Source: Xenorhabdus poinarii G6
Lineage (GTDB): Bacteria; Pseudomonadota; Gammaproteobacteria; Enterobacterales; Enterobacteriaceae
DNA: 64,000 bases
Direction: 5' to 3'
NCBI RefSeq assembly: GCF_000968175.1
Contig: NZ_FO704551.1
Span: 1,798,001 to 1,862,000, forward strand
The first letter of the stretch is position 1, and each line of letters begins with the position of its first letter. The position numbers were made by a program, and so were the translations under genes. Of the stretch, positions 19,067 to 28,925 are shown one piece after another. A model generated the notes under the pieces. It was not told the origin of the DNA. It did not search any database and saw only the letters and a program-made list of their open reading frames with translations.

Positions 19067-19096
19067 AACCTTCCTGTGGGCACTCACAGGAAGGTT
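19067..19096 (+). terminator. Strong hairpin between hcp and tagH
   Basis: AACCTTCCTGTG-GGCACT-CACAGGAAGGTT is a perfect 12-bp stem. The following bases (ATCTCTTC) are only weakly T-rich, so it is more likely an attenuator or mRNA-3'-end stabiliser than a full stop. It would protect hcp message while letting some transcription continue into tagH-tssEFGH. Confidence 0.65.
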
Positions 19097-19120
19097 ATCT
19101 CTTCAATAAGAACGATAGCC

Positions 19121-20827
19121 ATGATTATGAGATTCACCATTGTTAAAAACTCTGGTTCTAACCGACCCTCTCAACTGAGTTATGACTTTTCTCCTCCGGG
19201 CGGCACAATCGGCCGCAGTCCAGAAAATACGTGGCATTTACCGGATGAAAATCTGGCGATTGCCCGATTGCAGGTGATTGTGTCCATTTCTGCCGACGGA
19301 GAGTGTCGGATCAACAATCAAGGCTCGTCTTCTGACGTGTTACTGAACACCATCCCTCTGACGCCCGATCGCCAGATTGAAGTCCGTGATGGCGATATAC
19401 TGAACATCGGTGACTATCAGATTCAGCTTACTGATATCAACAATCATTCATCACAAAACAATCCTTCATCACAACAGAGCACGACACCCGTTTCCCATAC
19501 TGACCATTCGAACGTGAATCAAACCGGGATCCCCAACGAAGTCTGGGACGGCCTCGAACACATGTTCACGACACCGGATAACCCCTTTTCCGCGGATCCA
19601 CATCGGTCGACCCAAAACCAGATAAAGCCAGACTTGAATGACAATCATCCTCTGACAAAAGACCAACACGATAAAGAACGCAACCCCATTGATCCTCTGG
19701 CGCAAATAGAAACTCCAATCAATCTTGACTCGCTCCAGCTACGGGCAACCGATCCCATTGCCATGTTCAGGTCAGATAGCACGTTTCAACAGGAAAATAT
19801 CCTCCATGATCCGACGCCGACTGCCTTGTTATCCCGTGAGGAGCCAAGCCATGAGCACGATGATGAAAAACAGGAAACGGACCCACTCAAATTATTTGCC
19901 GACAAACATGTGAAGCCGGCACAATCTGTAAAAAATGATGCGCTTCTGAACCAGATACTGGATAACGCTGTCCCTCTAAGCGCCGTCAATGAGGTAGAAA
20001 TTACCGAACCTCAGACTGAATCTATTTCTCAGCCATCGGCTTCGGTTAAACACGTTGATCTCTTTCAGTCCGTGGCATCACCAGAAACCACGCCTCCGTC
20101 AATGACATCCTCCACGGATAACCCGGTTTATTCTGAAACGCCAGCATCACCTTTATCTTCGCGGGATACTTCACGCCATGCGCCAACGCCAACAGAAAGC
20201 CCCCCGCAACAAACGAATAATGACAAACTGGAAGGAGCATTACTGGCCGCCTTACTGGAAGGGATGGGGCTAAAAGGGGCAAACCAGTTACAATTTGATG
20301 AAGCGCAGATGTATCAGTTAGGGCTATTAATCAGCCAGTTAACTCAGGGCATCATCACACTGAACGCTTCCCGTAACCAACTGAAACACGACACAAACGC
20401 AACCGAAACACAATTTCCGACTCACACCAATAATCCCTTTAAATTTTTACCTTCTGGTCAAGCGGTGCTGGCGCTGATGTTTAATGGTCATATCCCGGGA
20501 CTCATGCCACTTGAACAGGCAACCCGGGATATTCTGCTCGAATTACAAGCTCATCAATCGGGCATGATGGCAGGCGTGCGTGCTGCGGCGGCGGAGATAT
20601 TGCACCAGTTCCACCCTGCGATCCTTGAACAAAAGGCCCGGGAAGACGATTGCTTGCCACGTTTGTCGTTATTATCCACCAACAAAGCCGCCATGTGGGA
20701 TTACCTCAGCAAATATTATCAAAAGACAATCCATGAATTTGAGCAAGATTCTGTTCTGTTGAGTGAAAACTTCTTGCAAGCCTATGAAGCCGAAGTTAAT
20801 CGTTATAAAAACACGCAAAAAAGATAA
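19121..20827 (+). CDS. tagH: T6SS FHA-domain protein TagH, degenerate phospho-binding site
   Basis: This 568-residue protein has an N-terminal FHA-like domain (about residues 5-95), a long polar, probably disordered middle (100-370, rich in Pro, Ser, Thr, Gln and His), and a conserved C-terminal TagH domain (ALLAALLEGMGLKGANQ to the end). In active FHA domains the core is GR...SRxxH...NG; here GRSP is kept but the SRxH segment reads ARLQ and the later NG pair reads DV. The residues that hold phospho-threonine therefore seem lost. I chose the ATG at 19121; a longer reading from 19076 starts inside the hairpin. The TagH role in phosphorylation-dependent T6SS assembly is known for relatives, but may not apply directly here. 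Confidence 0.85.
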   Translation: MIMRFTIVKNSGSNRPSQLSYDFSPPGGTIGRSPENTWHLPDENLAIARLQVIVSISADGECRINNQGSSSDVLLNTIPLTPDRQIEVRDGDILNIGDYQIQLTDINNHSSQNNPSSQQSTTPVSHTDHSNVNQTGIPNEVWDGLEHMFTTPDNPFSADPHRSTQNQIKPDLNDNHPLTKDQHDKERNPIDPLAQIETPINLDSLQLRATDPIAMFRSDSTFQQENILHDPTPTALLSREEPSHEHDDEKQETDPLKLFADKHVKPAQSVKNDALLNQILDNAVPLSAVNEVEITEPQTESISQPSASVKHVDLFQSVASPETTPPSMTSSTDNPVYSETPASPLSSRDTSRHAPTPTESPPQQTNNDKLEGALLAALLEGMGLKGANQLQFDEAQMYQLGLLISQLTQGIITLNASRNQLKHDTNATETQFPTHTNNPFKFLPSGQAVLALMFNGHIPGLMPLEQATRDILLELQAHQSGMMAGVRAAAAEILHQFHPAILEQKAREDDCLPRLSLLSTNKAAMWDYLSKYYQKTIHEFEQDSVLLSENFLQAYEAEVNRYKNTQKR

Positions 20828-20839
20828 ATCCCCTGATCC

Positions 20840-20872
20840 GGGCAAGACCATCCTTTTCACTTGCCCCTATTT
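20840..20872 (+). terminator. Terminator-like hairpin after tagH
   Basis: GGGCAAG at 20840-20846 pairs with CTTGCCC at 20860-20866 and is followed by CTATTTTTCC. The 7-bp stem with a 13-base loop and T-rich tail looks like a weak intrinsic terminator between tagH and tssE. It would lower baseplate gene expression relative to the upstream genes. Confidence 0.45.
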
Positions 20873-20925
20873 TTCCTAATGTTATTTCCACCTCTTTCAC
20901 ACGCATAATGGCGAATAGGTAATCC

Positions 20926-21483
20926 ATGAACGACGACAATATCGCTTTATTACATGACGGCTATCACAGTCGAAATAACGCGACACGCGTGACGGCCAAA
21001 GACAGGATGCTGCCTTCTCTCTTTGATCGGCTTATCGATAATGAACCCGATAAAAAACAGGAAGCCGTCAACAACTATATGTTATCGCACAGTGTGTTAC
21101 GACAAAGTGTTCTGAGAGATTTGCAATGGTTATTTAACAATATTAATAGTGAATTTGAACACGATCTCACTCCATTTCCAGCCATTCGCCAGTCCGTTTA
21201 TAACTTTGGTTTGCCTCCCTTGTCAGGCAAGTGCATCTCCGAAATCGAATGGGGAGATATCCAGCATCGGATCATTAGCGCTATTCACATATTTGAACCC
21301 CGTATTATTCCCGATGAACTGGAAGTGCATTGTGTTTCAGATACCCATTCATTGACACTCTACAATACGTTATCTGTAGAAATAAAAGGGTTTTTGTGGT
21401 GTGTTCCTCGCCCACTGGAATTCTTGTTCCGTAGTGATATTGATCTGGAAAATGGTTATTTCACCATCAAAGAAGCCGGATAA
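20926..21483 (+). CDS. tssE: T6SS baseplate wedge protein TssE (gp25-like)
   Basis: TssE (185 residues) is the gp25-like protein that starts sheath polymerisation. Visible hallmarks are LPSLFDRLIDNEP at the N-terminus, the VLRDLQWLFNN helix, the YNFGLPPLSG loop and the IFEPRI motif (the EPRI core is near-invariant). It continues as tssE-tssF-tssG with short gaps. Confidence 0.93.
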   Translation: MNDDNIALLHDGYHSRNNATRVTAKDRMLPSLFDRLIDNEPDKKQEAVNNYMLSHSVLRQSVLRDLQWLFNNINSEFEHDLTPFPAIRQSVYNFGLPPLSGKCISEIEWGDIQHRIISAIHIFEPRIIPDELEVHCVSDTHSLTLYNTLSVEIKGFLWCVPRPLEFLFRSDIDLENGYFTIKEAG

Positions 21484-21510
21484 CCTTGAGCTGACCATAC
21501 GGGAGGAAGG

Positions 21511-23385
21511 ATGGATAACAAACTGCTTGAGTATTATAACCGTGAGCTGGTCTATTTACGTGAAATGGGCAAGGAATTTGCGGAGCTTTACCCAAAAGTT
21601 GCCAATCGTCTGGGTATGCATGGCATTGATGTTGTTGATCCCCATGTTGAACGCTTAATGGAAGGTTTTGCTTTTCTGACTTCCCGTATTCAATTAAAAA
21701 TGGATGCGGAGTTTCCCCGCTTTTCTGAACAATTACTGGAGATGCTGTATCCGAACTATTTGTCTCCCACGCCTTCAATGGCTATCGTCGAACTCCAGCC
21801 AGATATCAGTAAAGGCGATATCAGTCACGGGTTTCTCGTGCCCCGTGGCACGATCATGCACTGCCAGACCCTGAAAAAGGATGGTATCAATTTCCACTAT
21901 TCCACCACGCAAGATGTCACCTTACAGCCACTGTCTCTGAAACACGTTGAACTTGGCCGAATTCCTGCCAATCTTCCGCTGATGGCACTGAATCTTCATC
22001 AATATGGGGCGGTCAGTGCTCTGCGTATTCGCATTGGCTGCCAGGGAAAATTTTTTCTCAATGAACTGGATCTCGAGAAACTGGTCTTTTTTCTTTCAGG
22101 GCCAGATACTCAATCCCAGCAATTGTTAGAACTGATTATGGAGCATTCTGTCGGCATACTCTGTCAGACACTGGGTGACACCCCCCAATACCACCTCTTA
22201 CCTGATGTTGCCCCACACCATGAGGGATTTGATGACGACCAGTCATTGCTCCCTAATGATCCCCGCCATTTTAGTGGTTACCGACAACTCCAGGAGTATT
22301 TTGCGTTTCCGGCTCGTTTTCAATTTTTCAGTATCAGCCACATGGCATCCTGGTTGAAACAGACAACAGAACAGAGTGAATTTGAACTGGTATTGCTGCT
22401 GGATAAAACCGATCCCGATCTGGAACGACTGGTTGATGCCTCTTATCTGGCGCTAAACAGCACACCGGTGATTAATTTGTTTCCCAAAATCACTGAACGT
22501 ATCTCGGTGGAAGAAAATAGCAAAGAATACCATCTGGTTGTCGATAATACCCGTCCACTGGATTACGAAATTTTCTCAGTGCAACGTCTGCACGGTGCAG
22601 ATATCAAACGTAAAGAAACCCAAATATTCCGGCCATTCTGGTCGACATTCAGTAATGATAAAAACAATTACGGCGCTTACTTTGCCGTGCGTCGTGAGCC
22701 GCGTATTTTATCTGAACATGCTCGTCATTACGGGACACGAACCAGTTATGTCGGCACCGAATCCTTTGTCTCCATTGTTGATGAACACGACTCTCCGTGG
22801 TCCAATAAGCTGAAATTCCTGACCGCGGATGTCATGTGTACCAACCGTGATTTATCCGCCATGTTGCGTCAGAAAGATCTCGACAATTTCGCCATGCTGG
22901 ATTCGATTCCCATCAACCACATTGCCTTTCTCAAAAGACCCTCTATTCCACGCTCAGCGTTGAAACAAGGCGCTGCTTCCTGGAAACTGATCAGTCAACT
23001 CCAGCTTAATTATCTCAATTTTATGGATAAAGATGACGAGCAAGGGGCGCAGGCATTGCGGCAATTATTAAGTTTATATGCCAACCTCGCCGAACCCGCC
23101 ATCGTTCGCCAGATCAATGGCATCCGCCATTGTACATTAAAAACCATTTACCGGCGGGTTCCCGAACCCGGCCCGATCGTTTTCGCCCGTGGTGTCAGCA
23201 TTCGGCTGGAAGTGAATGAACAAGAATTTGCGGGAACCAGCCCCTGGTTATTGGGCAGTGTATTGGAAAGGCTCTTTGCACGTCTGGTGACGATGAACGC
23301 CTTGACAGAAGTGACACTGTATAGCCAGCAACGTGGCAATATCGGTTTTTGGCCTGCCCGCATGGGTAACAAGAAATTGCTATAA
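21511..23385 (+). CDS. tssF: T6SS baseplate subunit TssF
   Basis: TssF (624 residues, VasA type) builds the baseplate wedge with TssG, TssE and TssK. The start LLEYYNRELVYLREMGKEF and the motif DPHVERLMEGFAFLTSRI are diagnostic, as is SEQLLEMLYPNYLSPTPS. GGAGGAAGG precedes the ATG at ideal spacing. Length is normal and no interruption is seen. tssG begins 9 bases after the stop. Confidence 0.95.
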   Translation: MDNKLLEYYNRELVYLREMGKEFAELYPKVANRLGMHGIDVVDPHVERLMEGFAFLTSRIQLKMDAEFPRFSEQLLEMLYPNYLSPTPSMAIVELQPDISKGDISHGFLVPRGTIMHCQTLKKDGINFHYSTTQDVTLQPLSLKHVELGRIPANLPLMALNLHQYGAVSALRIRIGCQGKFFLNELDLEKLVFFLSGPDTQSQQLLELIMEHSVGILCQTLGDTPQYHLLPDVAPHHEGFDDDQSLLPNDPRHFSGYRQLQEYFAFPARFQFFSISHMASWLKQTTEQSEFELVLLLDKTDPDLERLVDASYLALNSTPVINLFPKITERISVEENSKEYHLVVDNTRPLDYEIFSVQRLHGADIKRKETQIFRPFWSTFSNDKNNYGAYFAVRREPRILSEHARHYGTRTSYVGTESFVSIVDEHDSPWSNKLKFLTADVMCTNRDLSAMLRQKDLDNFAMLDSIPINHIAFLKRPSIPRSALKQGAASWKLISQLQLNYLNFMDKDDEQGAQALRQLLSLYANLAEPAIVRQINGIRHCTLKTIYRRVPEPGPIVFARGVSIRLEVNEQEFAGTSPWLLGSVLERLFARLVTMNALTEVTLYSQQRGNIGFWPARMGNKKLL

Positions 23386-23394
23386 AAGAAAAAA

Positions 23395-24438
23395 ATGAAT
23401 ATGAATCAAGAGAATGCTATTTCTATTCATCGTGTTTGTCGTTTGCCAGATGACTTTTGGCAGCAACTGACCCAAACGCCCTGGCAATTCGATTTATTTC
23501 AAACCCTGCGCCGTATAGATGCCCAATCCGGGGCATATTACCTGCTAGGATCTGCCCCGCTACCGAAATACGACCTGCTGCGGTTGGGGCAAAAAGCCTC
23601 CATGATTTTCGCCCCCTCAACCATTGCCGACGTAAAACCGCGCACAAACACAAAACTGTATGACATGCTTATCTACAGCTTTGGTTTGTTCGGCCCTAAC
23701 GGTCCGTTGCCACTGCATATCACCGAATTTACCTATTCGCGGCAATACAATTATCAAGACCCGACGTTAAACGCATTCGCCAATTTATTTCATCACCGGT
23801 TAATACTGTTGTTCTATCGAGCCTGGGCGAATACCCAACCGACCATATCGCTCGATCGTCAGGATAATCAACGCTTTTGCCATTATCTCGCCTGTTTGGT
23901 CGGTATGGGATTACCCGCCCAACAACAGCCGGATACCATCAATGATCATGCCCGTTATGCACTCTCCGGCCATTTATCCCGTCAAGGGCACAGTGCGGAA
24001 GGGTTAGAAAAAATCTTGTTCTATTATTTCAATATTCCGCTAAAAATTGTGCAAAATATTCCTCAATGGCTGGCGATCGGCATACAGGATCAGGCTCAAT
24101 TAGCAGCGGGACGTAACCGGCCTCGTTTAGGAAAATCGGCCTTTTTAGGCAGCGCGCTCTATGATATCCAACATAAATTCCGCATTGAATTAGGCCCACT
24201 CAATATGACGGAATACACCCTGTTTTTGCCGGGAGGGTCTAAGTCAAAACAACTCGTTGACTGGGTGCAACAATATCTGGGGATTGAATACGCCTGGGAC
24301 GTCCGGTTAACGCTCCACCAATCAGATGTCAAAGGTCTTCGTCTATCTGAACCAACGCAACTGGGACTGAACAGTTGGCTTGGTCGCCTTGAACACCCCA
24401 CTCATCGCGGGGATTTAATTTATACGCCCGCCCCTTAA
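23395..24438 (+). CDS. tssG: T6SS baseplate subunit TssG
   Basis: TssG (347 residues) is the second wedge subunit. Typical parts are TPWQFDLFQTLRRIDAQSG near residue 25-45, FGLFGPNGPLPLHITEF around 95, and the C-terminal LGLNSWLG motif. Two ATGs six bases apart (23395 and 23401) are possible starts; I used the first. The spacing to tssF suggests translational coupling. Confidence 0.93.
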   Translation: MNMNQENAISIHRVCRLPDDFWQQLTQTPWQFDLFQTLRRIDAQSGAYYLLGSAPLPKYDLLRLGQKASMIFAPSTIADVKPRTNTKLYDMLIYSFGLFGPNGPLPLHITEFTYSRQYNYQDPTLNAFANLFHHRLILLFYRAWANTQPTISLDRQDNQRFCHYLACLVGMGLPAQQQPDTINDHARYALSGHLSRQGHSAEGLEKILFYYFNIPLKIVQNIPQWLAIGIQDQAQLAAGRNRPRLGKSAFLGSALYDIQHKFRIELGPLNMTEYTLFLPGGSKSKQLVDWVQQYLGIEYAWDVRLTLHQSDVKGLRLSEPTQLGLNSWLGRLEHPTHRGDLIYTPAP

Positions 24439-24506
24439 CGGGATTCATGCCGTTAATAACCTTCTCGTTAACAATACCTCATTAATAACACCACGGGATC
24501 TATGCT

Positions 24507-27140
24507 ATGTCAGAAATTAGTCGTTCGGTGCTTTTTGGCAAACTTAACCGTACCCTGTTCACCGCGTTAGAGAGTGCTACCACCTTTTGTAAGCTGCGTG
24601 GTAATCCCTACGTTGAATTAATTCACTGGCTGCATCAACTGATGCAGCAACAAAATAGTGACCTCCAGCAACTTATCCGTCATTTTTCACTGGATGAAGC
24701 CACGCTGACGAAAGACATTGTCATCGCGCTGGATCGTTTACCACGGGGCGCCAGTGCCATCTCTGATCTTTCAGAACATATTGATAATGCGGTAGAACGT
24801 GCCTGGGTCTACGGCTCACTTAAATTTGGTGTGAATGAAATTCGCAGTGCGCATTTACTGATAGGGATATTAAAAACGTTTCATTTACGTCATGTACTGC
24901 AATCCATTTCTTCTCAGTTTGACCGTATCAATGCCGATACTTTACTCGACAATTTTAATGACATTTGCAGCGATAGTGACGAGGCGCAAACCCGTATCGC
25001 TTCAACTGGCGTAGAGGGCGGCACCGCCCAAACAGCGATAAACACACCCTCACAACAATCCTCTTTACAACAATATGGGCAAGAGCTGACTGCCCGTGCA
25101 CGTCGTGGTGAAATTGATCCTGTATCAGGACGTGATGAAGAAATTCGTCAGATTATTGATATTCTGATGCGTCGCCGCCAAAATAATCCCCTGTTAACCG
25201 GGGAAGCCGGGGTAGGCAAAACTGCGGTGATTGAAGGACTGGCCTTAAGAATTGTGGCGAAAGATGTTCCCCCGCCTTTGCAGAATGTCCAGCTTTGGTT
25301 ATTGGATATCGGTATGTTGCAGGCGGGAGCCGGGGTCAAAGGTGAATTTGAATCTCGTTTACGCAAAGTGATCGATGAAGTGCAGTCCAGTCCAACCCCC
25401 ATCATTTTGTTTATTGATGAAATCCATACGTTAATTGGTGCCGGCGGCCAGCAAGGAACGGGAGATGCCGCCAATTTGTTGAAACCGGCTCTGGCACGCG
25501 GTCAATTGCGTACTCTTGGCGCAACAACCTGGTCTGAATATAAAAAATATATTGAAAAAGATCCTGCCCTGACCCGCCGTTTTCAAGTGGTTCAGATTCA
25601 TGAGCCTGATGAAACCAAAGCCGTGCTGATGCTGCGCGGCCTGGTCAACGCACTGGAATGCCACCACCATGTGCTTTTACTGGATGAAGCGGTTGAAGCT
25701 GCTGTACGTCTTTCACATCGCTACATCCCCGCCCGTCAATTACCAGACAAGGCGATAGCACTGCTGGATACGGCCTGTGCCAGAGTGGCCATCAGCCAGC
25801 ATGCCGAACCCCCTCAGTTAGAAGATTGTCGTCACCGCATCGAGGCTTTACAGATTGAGCTGGAGATTGTCGAACGGGAAGCCAAAGTCGGTATCGGTGA
25901 CAAGCAACGTTCGGCAACGATCCTGAACGCACTCTCTGTCCTGGAAACACAGCAAGCACAATTGCAAGAACGTTGGCAGCAAGAGCTTGAGTTGATCGAT
26001 AAAATCATTTCGCTGCGAACTCAGTTGCACACCGAGCAATATGATGATGTTGAAACAAAACACGCTGAATTGTCCGAATTGCAACAACAATTGAAAGCCC
26101 GACAAGGCGACAAGCCACTTATCTTCGCGGCCGTAGACAGCAATATTGTCTCTTCTGTTGTGTCTGACTGGACAGGCATTCCCCTCAATCGCATGGTCAA
26201 AGATGAAATCGACGCCGTATTACAGTTAGCGGATACACTGAGCCAGCGTGTCATCGGTCAGCATCATGGATTAGAGTTAATCGCAAAACGTGTCCGCACT
26301 TCACGCGCGAAGCTGGATGATCCCAACAAACCGGTCGGCGTTTTCATGTTATGTGGCCCGTCTGGTGTCGGTAAGACGGAAACCGCTCTCGCTCTTGCCG
26401 AAACGTTATACGGTGGAGAGCAGAATCTGATCACCATTAATATGAGTGAATTTCAGGAAGCCCACACGGTCTCTACCCTGAAAGGAGCACCTCCCGGCTA
26501 TGTCGGGTATGGCGAAGGCGGTGTGCTGACAGAAGCGGTGCGTCGCCGGCCTTACAGTGTGGTATTGTTGGATGAAATCGAAAAGGCTCACTCGGATGTA
26601 CATGAAATTTTCTTTCAAGTTTTCGATAAAGGCTGGATGGAGGATGGTGAAGGACGCCACATCGATTTTCGCAATACCATTATTATTTTGACCTCCAACG
26701 TCGGCGCTGATCTGATCAGCGCGTATTGCACTCAACAAGAGACTTATCCCGATCCAGAAAAACTCAGTAATGCGTTGCGTAAACCGTTATTGCAGGTATT
26801 TCCGGCCGCCCTGTTAGGGCGATTACTGGTCATTCCTTACTATCCGCTGAGTGATCACGTCATGACAAATATTGTCCATTTACAATTAGACAGAATTAAA
26901 AAAAGGCTGTTGGAGAATCACACTATTACAGCCACCTTCGATGATATTATGGTCGAACATATCGTCAGCAGATGCACTGAAATTGAGTCAGGCGGACGGA
27001 TGGTTGATGCGATTCTGACCAATACCCTGCTACCACAAATCAGCCAGCAACTGCTTTCTGCCAGTGCTCAGGATAAACAGTATCACCAGCTTCAGGTCTC
27101 TCTGGTGCAAGGTGAGTTTCAATTTCAATTCACAGATTAG
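24507..27140 (+). CDS. clpV: T6SS sheath-recycling ATPase ClpV (TssH)
   Basis: ClpV (877 residues) is the AAA+ ATPase that unfolds contracted sheath. An N-domain binding TssC occupies about residues 1-160. The first nucleotide domain has Walker A GEAGVGKTA near 232 and Walker B LFIDEIHT. A coiled-coil middle segment follows (about 430-540). The second nucleotide domain has Walker A GPSGVGKTE near 617 and VVLLDEIEKAHSDV. Both ATP sites look intact. The first residues (SRSVLFGKLNRTLFTALESAT) are typical of ClpV rather than ClpB. Confidence 0.96.
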   Translation: MSEISRSVLFGKLNRTLFTALESATTFCKLRGNPYVELIHWLHQLMQQQNSDLQQLIRHFSLDEATLTKDIVIALDRLPRGASAISDLSEHIDNAVERAWVYGSLKFGVNEIRSAHLLIGILKTFHLRHVLQSISSQFDRINADTLLDNFNDICSDSDEAQTRIASTGVEGGTAQTAINTPSQQSSLQQYGQELTARARRGEIDPVSGRDEEIRQIIDILMRRRQNNPLLTGEAGVGKTAVIEGLALRIVAKDVPPPLQNVQLWLLDIGMLQAGAGVKGEFESRLRKVIDEVQSSPTPIILFIDEIHTLIGAGGQQGTGDAANLLKPALARGQLRTLGATTWSEYKKYIEKDPALTRRFQVVQIHEPDETKAVLMLRGLVNALECHHHVLLLDEAVEAAVRLSHRYIPARQLPDKAIALLDTACARVAISQHAEPPQLEDCRHRIEALQIELEIVEREAKVGIGDKQRSATILNALSVLETQQAQLQERWQQELELIDKIISLRTQLHTEQYDDVETKHAELSELQQQLKARQGDKPLIFAAVDSNIVSSVVSDWTGIPLNRMVKDEIDAVLQLADTLSQRVIGQHHGLELIAKRVRTSRAKLDDPNKPVGVFMLCGPSGVGKTETALALAETLYGGEQNLITINMSEFQEAHTVSTLKGAPPGYVGYGEGGVLTEAVRRRPYSVVLLDEIEKAHSDVHEIFFQVFDKGWMEDGEGRHIDFRNTIIILTSNVGADLISAYCTQQETYPDPEKLSNALRKPLLQVFPAALLGRLLVIPYYPLSDHVMTNIVHLQLDRIKKRLLENHTITATFDDIMVEHIVSRCTEIESGGRMVDAILTNTLLPQISQQLLSASAQDKQYHQLQVSLVQGEFQFQFTD

Positions 27141-27163
27141 AAGACGACTAAGAGACGATCAAT

Positions 27164-28129
27164 TTGCAGAACATTCATCAAAATCCATCCGATGGCAACT
27201 TTAGGCTTATTTATACGCTGCCAATCGGACACTGCCTTAATGGGTTTGAAATCGAAAAAGTCATTGGCAAAAGCGAAGACAGTATTGTATATCGCGTTTG
27301 GGATCATCACTGTAAACAATCCATTGCGATCAAAGAATATATGCCCTTCGCTTTTGCCATACGCCGACGGGATATGAAACTCACCTTACGAGAAAAAAAG
27401 TCAGAAAAGCCGTTTCAGACGGGATTGCAAAATTTTATCCACGAAGCCCACTTAATGTCCTGTTTTGAACACCCCTGCCTGCCCCGTTTTCTGCATTTCT
27501 GGCAACAGAATTGCACAGCCTACATTGCAACGCCCTTTTATCAGGGGGTGACACTCAATAAATTCAGCGTCAGACATGCACATCTCATCAATGAACATTG
27601 GCTGTATCAGATGTTGTTTCCTTTATTAAGTGCACTGGATATGCTCCATCAACAAAATTATTTACACTGTGATGTTTCTTTGGACAATATTTTAATCCGG
27701 GATAATCAATCACCGATATTGCTGGATTTCGGTACTACGCACAAAACCACGCAATGCTTGTCTGATGAGACCGAAATCACCCTCCGATCCGGCTTTACCC
27801 CCATTGAACAATACACAGCCAATGAAGAAAACCAACAAGGCCCCTGGACAGATATCTATACGCTAGGGGCGGTGTTATATACGTTGATTGTGGGCCATCC
27901 CCCCCCGGTCAGTATTGTGCGCAATGTTGAGGATCGTTATCAACCTTTGGCCACACTGCGTCCAGCAGGGTACTCTTTGTCGTTCCTGCAGGCGATTGAT
28001 AAAGCACTGGCAATCAATCCAGCAGAACGCCCGCAATCCATTCCTGAGTTCATCACCCTTTTTTCACCCGTGCTTCAACAATCAAGCTTCAATAATCAAG
28101 CAACCCTGTTCAGTTCTGACCCTCGCTAA
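27164..28129 (+). CDS. T6SS-linked Ser/Thr protein kinase (PpkA-like), TTG start
   Basis: This 321-residue protein has a complete kinase fold at residues 30-305 and no membrane segment or extra domain. The ATP lysine is in IAIKEYMP, the catalytic loop reads HCDVSLDN (Arg of HRD replaced by Cys, and the usual Lys two positions after Asp replaced by Ser), and the metal-binding DFG is present in LLDFGT. The glycine-rich loop is weak (GKSEDS). The activation-segment motif GFTPIEQY and TDIYTLGAVLYTL are typical of bacterial kinases in T6SS loci. TTG at 27164 with AAGAGA upstream is the likely start. No partner phosphatase (PppA) or TagF gene is present in the window. It ends the T6SS locus, 5 bases from the end of the convergent rimJ. 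Confidence 0.85.
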   Translation: MQNIHQNPSDGNFRLIYTLPIGHCLNGFEIEKVIGKSEDSIVYRVWDHHCKQSIAIKEYMPFAFAIRRRDMKLTLREKKSEKPFQTGLQNFIHEAHLMSCFEHPCLPRFLHFWQQNCTAYIATPFYQGVTLNKFSVRHAHLINEHWLYQMLFPLLSALDMLHQQNYLHCDVSLDNILIRDNQSPILLDFGTTHKTTQCLSDETEITLRSGFTPIEQYTANEENQQGPWTDIYTLGAVLYTLIVGHPPPVSIVRNVEDRYQPLATLRPAGYSLSFLQAIDKALAINPAERPQSIPEFITLFSPVLQQSSFNNQATLFSSDPR

Positions 28130-28134
28130 CCCAC

Positions 28135-28722
28135 TCATCTATTCACATTCCCCCATGAGTCATCTGTTAATGATGTCAGTACATGATCTTGCCAGACGCC
28201 ATCAATCATTAAATATTTTTTGGCATAACCTTCCCGCTCAAAACCGAGTTTCTTCAGTAAATTGCCGCTACGATGATTATGTGGCATATAGTTGGCCATA
28301 ATGCGATGCATTTTCTGATAACGCTGCATATAACGGATTGCCGGCTGCAGTGCTTCATACATTAACCCTTGCCCCTGCCATTTTTGCCCTAAAGAATAGC
28401 CGAGGTAACAAGAATAAAACGCGCCTTGTACAATATTGGTGAAGTTAGCCACTCCCCTAATTTCATTTTCATTAGGATCTAAGAGCAAGAAATGAAATGC
28501 AGCCCCCTGCCGTTGTAATTCCGTCATATAACTCAACCTGTTCGTCCATCCAGAAGGCTGATAACAGCTCCCATCCCTTGTCGGCTCCCACGGCTTAAGA
28601 AAATCTTTATTTTCTGCATAATATTCAGCCAGCCTATAAGCATCCCGTTCATACACCACACGAATAACCATCCTATCCGTCATAAAGCGAATCTTGGGAG
28701 ATGTAGAACGATAACCAAACAT
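28135..28722 (-). CDS. rimJ: Ribosomal protein S5 alanine N-acetyltransferase RimJ
   Basis: RimJ (195 residues) acetylates the N-terminal alanine of ribosomal protein S5. It is a GNAT-fold enzyme, very close to E. coli RimJ along its whole length: MFGYRS at the start, [17 protein letters not shown], the acetyl-CoA loop [15 protein letters not shown], and [16 protein letters not shown] moved the start to the ATG at 28722 because CAGGAG lies at ideal spacing and it matches E. coli; seven more residues upstream are possible but unlikely. It marks the return to core chromosome after the T6SS locus. Confidence 0.95.
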   Translation of the reverse strand: MFGYRSTSPKIRFMTDRMVIRVVYERDAYRLAEYYAENKDFLKPWEPTRDGSCYQPSGWTNRLSYMTELQRQGAAFHFLLLDPNENEIRGVANFTNIVQGAFYSCYLGYSLGQKWQGQGLMYEALQPAIRYMQRYQKMHRIMANYMPHNHRSGNLLKKLGFEREGYAKKYLMIDGVWQDHVLTSLTDDSWGNVNR

Positions 28723-28925
28723 GCTTGCTCCTGATATTGGCATTGAAAATGTTTAAATAATTTAGCGCCTGTGAAATTTTTTTTCATCATTCGATAATAA
28801 AAAATATCATCACCGAGGCTCTTCCTATCTTAATTTTCAAATTACGTTCAAAATGGCAAAAAATTTACCGCTATTTTTGCCTATTTCACCAGTACAAAAT
28901 GTCATTAGTCATAGAAGGAGACAAT

